From Dongia_A sp035695765 (lineage in GTDB: Bacteria > Pseudomonadota > Alphaproteobacteria > Dongiales > Dongiaceae): a DNA stretch of 64,000 nt. The notes below the pieces were generated by a model, which was given only the letters and a program-made list of their open reading frames with translations, was not told where the DNA came from and did not search any database. The stretch spans positions 17,408 to 81,407 of the forward strand of contig DASRRI010000005.1 of the NCBI GenBank assembly GCA_035695765.1, read 5' to 3'. The position numbers and the translations under genes are program-made. Of the stretch, positions 59,086 through 64,000 are shown piece after piece (the first letter of the stretch is position 1; every line of letters starts with the position of its first letter).

Positions 59086-60029
59086 GGGAGCCACCGCAGG
59101 CGCTTCTCTCGCAAGGTGCCAAGGATGCCCTTGGGGAAGAACAGCGTCAGCAGGACGAGGACCGCGCCAACCACGATGCGATAGCTTTCCGTCACCTCGC
59201 TAGTCCATTCAACCAGATAGAACATGAGTAAGGCGCCGACGATCGGGCCGAGGATGGTCCCGCTGCCGCCCAGCAGGACCCACAGCAGGGCATAGATCGA
59301 ATATTCGATCGAGGCGAAGGTCGCGCCGACATAGCCGAACATCAGGGCGTAAGCTGCGCCCGCCGCACCGGACAGCATGCCGGATAAAGCAAGTGCCAGC
59401 AGCTTGTAGCGGAAGGTGTGGTAGCCCAGCATCTTCACGCGCTCCTCGTTCTCGCGGATCGCGACGAGGACGCGCCCAACGCGGGAGCGGATGAGGATGA
59501 AGCACAAGGCCACCGCTATGGCGAACAAAGCGAGGGCGAGGTTGTAGCGGACTGCGGGATTGACGAGACTGAAATCTCCAATCTGCCGCGCCGCTTCGGT
59601 GAGCACGATGCCTTCGTCGCCGCGTGTCACCTCGTTGAAATAGAGAATGAGCAGAAAACACGCCTGCGAAAACATCATGGTGACGATCATGAAGGAGACA
59701 CCGGTGGTGCGCAGGGCGACCAATCCGACAGCCGCCGCGAAGGCAAGAGCCGCGACGGCGCCGAAAAGGAAGGCGCTGACCGGATCGAGATTGAAGTAAT
59801 GCACCGTGAGGCCGGCGGCATAGAGCCCGGCCGCGAAGAACATTGCGTGGCCGAGGCTGAGCAGGCCGGTATAGCCGATCAGGATATTGTAGCCGATGCC
59901 GTAGGTCGCCAGCACCATGATGCTGGTGAAGTTGGTGTGGTGATAGGCCGGCAGCACGAATTGCAGCAGGAACAGGAGAGCGAGAACGCTGCCATGGAGC
60001 GCGAGTACGCGGTGCTGTGGGCCCCTCAT
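59082..60029 (-). CDS. livM: Branched-chain-amino-acid-type ABC permease LivM
   Basis: LivM is one of the two membrane subunits. The 315-residue product has about nine hydrophobic helices and the LivM signature GYNILIGYTGLLSLGHAMFFAAGLYAAG; the coupling helix is at AIRENEERVKMLGYHTFRYKLLA. The long open frame continues upstream through livH in the wrong frame, so the Met at 60029, overlapping the livH stop by one base (TGATG), is the start. Confidence 0.94.
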   Translation of the reverse strand: MRGPQHRVLALHGSVLALLFLLQFVLPAYHHTNFTSIMVLATYGIGYNILIGYTGLLSLGHAMFFAAGLYAAGLTVHYFNLDPVSAFLFGAVAALAFAAAVGLVALRTTGVSFMIVTMMFSQACFLLILYFNEVTRGDEGIVLTEAARQIGDFSLVNPAVRYNLALALFAIAVALCFILIRSRVGRVLVAIRENEERVKMLGYHTFRYKLLALALSGMLSGAAGAAYALMFGYVGATFASIEYSIYALLWVLLGGSGTILGPIVGALLMFYLVEWTSEVTESYRIVVGAVLVLLTLFFPKGILGTLREKRLRWLP

Positions 60030-60907
60030 CAGCGCGCCTTTCCGCCGAACAGCCCTTCCGGCCGGAAGACCAGGACCAGCGCGACCAGCAAGGTTGCCAA
60101 AATCTTCGAGAGGTTGGGCGAGAAGAAGACCGAGATCACGCCGTCGCTGATGCCGATCACGAAAGCGGCGATGATGGCGCCGCGCAGGCTGCCCAGCCCA
60201 CCGATGATGACCACGATGAAAGATAGCAGCAGAGGATCGAGGCCCATCAGGTAATAGGCCTGCTTGATCGGCACGATCAGGACGCCGGCGATGGCGGCCA
60301 GCATGGCGCCGATGGCAAACACCGCCGCATAGACACGATCGACCGGAATGCCGAAGGCCTGTGCAGTTTCGCTGTCGAACTGCGTCGCGCGCATCACGAG
60401 GCCGAGCTTGGTCCGTGCGATGCCGTACCAGGTCGCGAGCAACAGCAACGCGGCTATTCCGGCGACGACGACCTTGTAGCCGGAATAGCCGAACCAGGGC
60501 AGCTGGATGCGGAAATTGATCGGCGCCTCGACCGAGCGCGCGTCTGGCCCGTAGAAGACAAGGACTAGCTGCTGGATGATGTAGAGCAGGCCGATGGTCG
60601 CGACGATGGTCGCCTCGGGCTGGTAGTTGAATCGCCGCAGGATCATCCGGTCGATCGCCAGGGCTGCCCCGCCGACGATGATCGGGCTCGCGATGATTGC
60701 CACCAGGAAGCCGAGCGCCGGGCTGCCGATCAGATGCGCGAACGCCCAAGCGAGCACCGCCCCCAGCATGAAGAACTCGCCATGCGCCACGTTGACGATG
60801 CGCATGACGCCGAACACCAGCGCGAGGCCGAGCGCTGTCAACGCAAGCACAAACGCAGCGACGGTGCCTTCCATGAGAGCGAGAAGGAGGTGGGGGCCGA
60901 GACTCAT
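60029..60907 (-). CDS. livH: Branched-chain-amino-acid-type ABC permease LivH
   Basis: LivH is the other membrane subunit. The 292-residue product has about eight helices and the family signature GLALVFGVMRIVNVAHGEFFMLGA near the N-terminus. The coupling region is IARTKLGLVMRATQFDSETAQAFGI, and the C-terminus ends in FRPEGLFG. It is separated from the binding-protein gene by an 87-bp gap holding a hairpin with a T run, and coupled to livM. Confidence 0.95.
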   Translation of the reverse strand: MSLGPHLLLALMEGTVAAFVLALTALGLALVFGVMRIVNVAHGEFFMLGAVLAWAFAHLIGSPALGFLVAIIASPIIVGGAALAIDRMILRRFNYQPEATIVATIGLLYIIQQLVLVFYGPDARSVEAPINFRIQLPWFGYSGYKVVVAGIAALLLLATWYGIARTKLGLVMRATQFDSETAQAFGIPVDRVYAAVFAIGAMLAAIAGVLIVPIKQAYYLMGLDPLLLSFIVVIIGGLGSLRGAIIAAFVIGISDGVISVFFSPNLSKILATLLVALVLVFRPEGLFGGKAR

Positions 60908-60933
60908 GCGTGAGGCTTTGATTCGACCCCAAC

Positions 60934-60967
60934 AAAAAGGCGCCCTTCCCCCACAAGGAGGGAAGGG
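60934..60967 (-). terminator. Terminator/attenuator between the binding-protein gene and livH
   Basis: On the minus strand, CCCTTCCC (reverse complement of 60960-60967) pairs with GGGAAGGG, and after six bases (GCGCC plus) a TTTTT run follows at 60938-60934. It sits inside the transporter operon, where partial termination would give more binding protein than membrane subunits, as in many ABC operons. Confidence 0.65.
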
Positions 60968-60994
60968 GAATCAAAGCGCGGGGGCATTGCGCCG

Positions 60995-62320
60995 CTACAG
61001 CGCCATCTTCGTGTAATCGGTCTCCGGCTCGTAGGTGCCGTCGGCGATCTCGGTCTTGTGCGCGACCTCGAGCTTGCCGCCGGCGACCTTGGAGATGAAC
61101 TGGTGGCCGAAGCATTGGTGGATCTGGCCGACGAAGGTCTTGTCGCCCTGCGGGTGCTCATTGCCTTCCTTCCAGCCCTTCATCGCCTCGGTCGCTTCGA
61201 TCAGTTTCTTCTTGTCGGCGGCGGTCGGCGATTGATAACCGCTGGCCTCGATCGCTTCCTTGATGATGTAGAGCGTCTCCCAGCAACCGAACATATGGGA
61301 GTAGGTGGCAACGTCCTTCGGGTCTTCGAGGCTCGCGCCGCTGTTGTCGACACCGACGGCCGCGCGATAGGCCTTGTCGGCGTCGCTCTGCTTGGCCTGG
61401 GCGTAGCGCGGATAGGCTTCCCAGAAATAAGTGCCGTCCAGGAATTCGAGGCCCGGGCTCGCGATATCCACGGCTTCGAGCGAGTCGATGAAGCCGAAGA
61501 TCTGCGGCCGGTTGGATCCGTAGAACTCGCCCATCTCCTTGACGAAGGTCAGCACGCCCGGCCCTACCATGACGTGATAGAGCACTTCGGTATCGCTCGG
61601 AATTTGCGGGAAATATTTGGTGTATGACGTTTCCGTCGCCGGGATCGGCAGCAGCTGCAGAACCTGGCCACCCTGCTTCTCGATCGCCGCGCTGAAGAAG
61701 TCGCGATGGTCATAGCCGAAGGCATAGTCGGGGAAGATCATGGTGACCTTCTTGCCGAGATTCTTGGCGATCCACGGCGCCATGGAGCTGACCTGCGCCT
61801 TCACATCGGTGATTCCCGGCTGGAACGTGTAGCGGTTCAGCGCGCCGGACGCGACGTGGTGGCCTTCGCTCACCACGAAATAGGGCATCTTCAGTTCGCC
61901 CGCCCGCGGCGCCGAGCCCATCACGACATGCGAGAACAAGGTGCCGAACGTGATGTCGACCTTGTGCTGTGAGGCGAATTTCTCGACCACTTCCGCGCCA
62001 CGTTTCGGATCCGTGCCGTCGTCTTCGACGATGAGTTCGATCGGTCGCCCGGCAATCCCGCCGGCGCCGTTGATCAGCTTCACCGCGGCGTTGGTCGTGC
62101 GCTCATACCACCGGCCGTAGGCTGCGCCGATGCCGGTGCGATGCGCCTGGAAGCCGATCTTGATCGGCTCGGCTGCGCTGACCTGGATATAGCGGACGAA
62201 ACCGGGTGCGAGGCCCAGTGCGGCACTGCCGCCAGCGACGGCGCCGAGGCCCTGCAGAGCCGCGCGGCGCGTGATCAAACTCTTCGAACTGCTTGATTTT
62301 GGAGTCTTGGAACGAGTCAT
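60995..62320 (-). CDS. LivK-type periplasmic substrate-binding protein, Tat signal
   Basis: The 441-residue product is the binding protein of the following LivHMGF transporter. It has a twin-arginine signal (SLITRRAALQGLGAVAGG, about residues 14-33), unusual but known for this class. The mature Peripla_BP_6 fold has IKIGFQAHRTGIGAAYGRWYER, INGAGGIAGRPIELIVEDDG and KVDITFGTLFSHVVMGSAP. Start at 62320 is supported by GGGGGAGG seven bases upstream. The ligand is unknown: such proteins bind branched-chain amino acids, urea, amides or aromatic acids. Confidence 0.92.
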   Translation of the reverse strand: MTRSKTPKSSSSKSLITRRAALQGLGAVAGGSAALGLAPGFVRYIQVSAAEPIKIGFQAHRTGIGAAYGRWYERTTNAAVKLINGAGGIAGRPIELIVEDDGTDPKRGAEVVEKFASQHKVDITFGTLFSHVVMGSAPRAGELKMPYFVVSEGHHVASGALNRYTFQPGITDVKAQVSSMAPWIAKNLGKKVTMIFPDYAFGYDHRDFFSAAIEKQGGQVLQLLPIPATETSYTKYFPQIPSDTEVLYHVMVGPGVLTFVKEMGEFYGSNRPQIFGFIDSLEAVDIASPGLEFLDGTYFWEAYPRYAQAKQSDADKAYRAAVGVDNSGASLEDPKDVATYSHMFGCWETLYIIKEAIEASGYQSPTAADKKKLIEATEAMKGWKEGNEHPQGDKTFVGQIHQCFGHQFISKVAGGKLEVAHKTEIADGTYEPETDYTKMAL

Positions 62321-62424
62321 CGCAAACCTCCCCCAGTTGAGTGGATCCCTGTTCAGGCGGTGCCGCGTCAGCTCGGCGTTTGTAGATCGTTCGTATACGA
62401 ACTTTATCATGAGGCGGCCAAAAC

Positions 62425-63882
62425 TCAACCGGCCGCTGGCGTCGAGAGCAGCCAGAGGCCGAACAAAGTGTAGGCGACCATCAGGAGGGCGAGCGGCACC
62501 TGGCATGCCAGCATGACGCGCCGATCAGATTCGCGCTTCAGGGTGATGAGGTGCGCCGTCAGCACCGCAATGATGTGGCCGATGACGATGCCAGCCGCTT
62601 GCAGATTCCAGATGATTGCGACGCTATCGTGGTTGGACAGGAATGAGGTCGTGACGTGGTGCATCCGCTCTTCGGCGTTGAACCAGCCGCGCGCGAACGG
62701 ATCGGTCGCGGCGACAGCTGTATATTGGATGTTGACCAGGAACGAAGTCAGATAGTGCGCGAATTGATAGCCGATGGAGATTGGCAGGATCGAGGCGGCG
62801 AGAGCGCCGGCTTGTGTCCAAAATGGACTGCGCTGTCCCGCCATCGCACGTCCCAACCAGATGCAGGCGAGGAACGCCACGCTCAACAGAAGCCAGAGCG
62901 CGAAGAGGCCGACGGTATTGATGCCCATGACCGCGCTGCGGCCCGGAAATTCCAGCGGGTTGATGCCATTGAGGCCGAGCCACCAGAAGGTCCGGCTGAG
63001 GCCGTCGAACGACACCGTTGTGAGGGTGAGGAGGACGAACAGGATCCCGCTCGGCGGCAGAGGGTCGAACTCGGCGAGGGCGCAGCCTGGTGGGACCAAC
63101 GAGAGCCGCTCGTCTCGAGTTTGCAGCGGCGCGACCCGCGCGATCAGCGCAAAGAACACTGAAAAGCAATCTCCCTGACTCAGCCACGCCTCCTCGCCGA
63201 ACAGCGCCATGCCGATCCAGGTGATGACGCTGTAGACGATCACCGCTTGTGCCAGGATCGCGGGATCATCGGGCGCAGGATGGATCAGCTCGAACCAGGC
63301 AAAGGAGAGGAGGCCGAGAATGGCAGGCCAATAGCCCAGTCGATAGGGTAGCGGCGCTTTCTTCGTCCATAACAGGCGGAACGGCCCGACCCACGGATTG
63401 AGATATCGCCAGAGATTGCCGAACAGCGCATGCGCCAACGTCACGTCGATCCACCAGAGAGTCCAGACGGTAAGTGGCAGCGGATTGTCCAACGGATCGC
63501 GGCTGCCGAAATAGCCCGCGAGGGTCAGCAGCACGAGCAGGCAGAATGAGACGAGGCTCGAGCAGGTCACCGAGAGGGCGGGCGCACGCGCGATATTGAG
63601 GCTCGCATCGAACCAGCGCTTCACGCTACTTGCGGGAAGCGCCAGCAGGATCAGGAACGACGCCGCCACGGCTAGTGCGCCACCGAACAGGTAATAGCCG
63701 GTCGGCAGCAACAGGATGAAGGCACGCTCCGACGTATGCGCGAGGGCGGGCGTTCCCGACACCGCCACGAGGGCGACGGCAACAACTATCTCCCTCCCCC
63801 AAAATGGGGGAGGGCTGGGGTGGGGGAAGCGAGCGAAGATTCTGGCCAATCGAGGCGCGGCTTCCCCCACCCCAACCCTCAT
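62425..63882 (-). CDS. Polytopic membrane protein, possibly fenitrothion-hydrolase-like
   Basis: The product has at most 485 residues, a signal-like segment (IVVAVALVAVSGTPALAH) and about ten to twelve membrane helices. The phrases HTSERAFILLLPTGYYLFGG, LDNPLPLTVWTLWWIDVT, FGNLWRYLNPWVGPF and DSVAIIWNLQAAGIVIGHIIAV resemble a family often annotated as fenitrothion hydrolase; that annotation is from memory and no enzyme motif is visible. The start is uncertain: the ATG at 63882 is in frame but the first 30 residues are encoded by a palindromic repeat. No ATG, GTG or TTG lies just before the signal-like segment. It precedes the binding-protein gene by 104 bp. Confidence 0.6.
   Translation of the reverse strand: MRVGVGEAAPRLARIFARFPHPSPPPFWGREIVVAVALVAVSGTPALAHTSERAFILLLPTGYYLFGGALAVAASFLILLALPASSVKRWFDASLNIARAPALSVTCSSLVSFCLLVLLTLAGYFGSRDPLDNPLPLTVWTLWWIDVTLAHALFGNLWRYLNPWVGPFRLLWTKKAPLPYRLGYWPAILGLLSFAWFELIHPAPDDPAILAQAVIVYSVITWIGMALFGEEAWLSQGDCFSVFFALIARVAPLQTRDERLSLVPPGCALAEFDPLPPSGILFVLLTLTTVSFDGLSRTFWWLGLNGINPLEFPGRSAVMGINTVGLFALWLLLSVAFLACIWLGRAMAGQRSPFWTQAGALAASILPISIGYQFAHYLTSFLVNIQYTAVAATDPFARGWFNAEERMHHVTTSFLSNHDSVAIIWNLQAAGIVIGHIIAVLTAHLITLKRESDRRVMLACQVPLALLMVAYTLFGLWLLSTPAAG
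63792..63880. repeat. Nested palindromic repeat at the 5' end of the membrane-protein gene
   Basis: Arms of 21 bp at 63810-63830 and 63860-63880 are complementary at 20 positions (the other a G-T pair) with a 29-bp spacer. An adjoining 9-bp hairpin, CCCTCCCCC/GGGGGAGGG, lies at 63792-63814. The sequence looks like a dispersed repeat element; it is read through in frame by the longest version of the gene at 62425-63882. Confidence 0.75.
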
Positions 63883-64000
63883 AGGCGCTAGGTTAAGGGG
63901 TAGACGCGAAGAATCGGAATGTGATTCAAGCTTGGGATGGAGATTCGCCCTGACATCTTGGATCACTGGCCGGAAGTGCGGATGCGCTTGCCGGCGGGTT

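Overview
The window comes from a GC-rich alphaproteobacterium, most likely a Rhodospirillales member (Dongia/Azospirillum-like). The pointers are a CckA hybrid kinase beside flhB, the recA-alaS pair, an RNase E with an acidic insertion in its S1 domain, and a complete ISC iron-sulfur operon led by cysE. Almost all of it reads as core chromosome. I see no insertion sequence, prophage, integrase, CRISPR array or rRNA.

Layout. 0.1-6.2 kb is a flagellar export and basal-body cluster in two divergent arms: fliP, fliO and two small partners (an unknown protein and a mini-FlhB) on the minus strand, and flgB-flgC-fliE-fliQ-fliR-flhB on the plus strand. A pentapeptide-repeat protein follows fliP. cckA, recA and alaS come next (6.3-12.9 kb). 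12.9-16.9 kb is a minus-strand group: a CmcJ-like oxidoreductase, a PEP-mutase/isocitrate-lyase family protein, and an alkylation-repair pair (an Ada-AlkA fusion overlapping an O6-alkylguanine methyltransferase). RNase E, an AMIN-domain amidase, PBP1A, prfB with its programmed frameshift, and amtB behind a sigma-54 promoter fill 17-27.5 kb. 27.5-29.1 kb is the least orderly part: about 360 bp without a gene, a frameshifted GrpB-family gene and an unknown membrane protein. 29.1-40.4 kb holds a DUF455 protein with bcp, a LysE exporter, glnE, a YhdP/AsmA-like protein, tyrS, anmK and a VOC protein.

41-50.5 kb is a long plus-strand operon: cysE, iscR, two cysteine desulfurases, iscU, iscA, hscB, hscA, fdx, iscX and an alpha/beta hydrolase. 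Upstream of cysE are an IscR type-1-like site and a perfect TTGAC palindrome, so cysteine supply (CysE), sulfur mobilisation (IscS), scaffold (IscU), carrier (IscA), chaperones (HscAB) and electron donor (Fdx) are probably controlled together by IscR. mnmA, which consumes sulfur relayed from IscS, follows. 51.7-55.6 kb has a SCP2-domain protein, tRNA-Met(CAU), an ATP-grasp protein, small proteins and a PrsW-like membrane protease. 55.6-64 kb is a minus-strand run: a membrane protein, a branched-chain-amino-acid-type ABC transporter (binding protein, livH, livM, livG, livF), a serine hydrolase and a ChaC-like gamma-glutamylcyclotransferase.

All start sites are chosen by Shine-Dalgarno fit, overlap and family length. 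Family names come from motif recognition only; no database search was possible.
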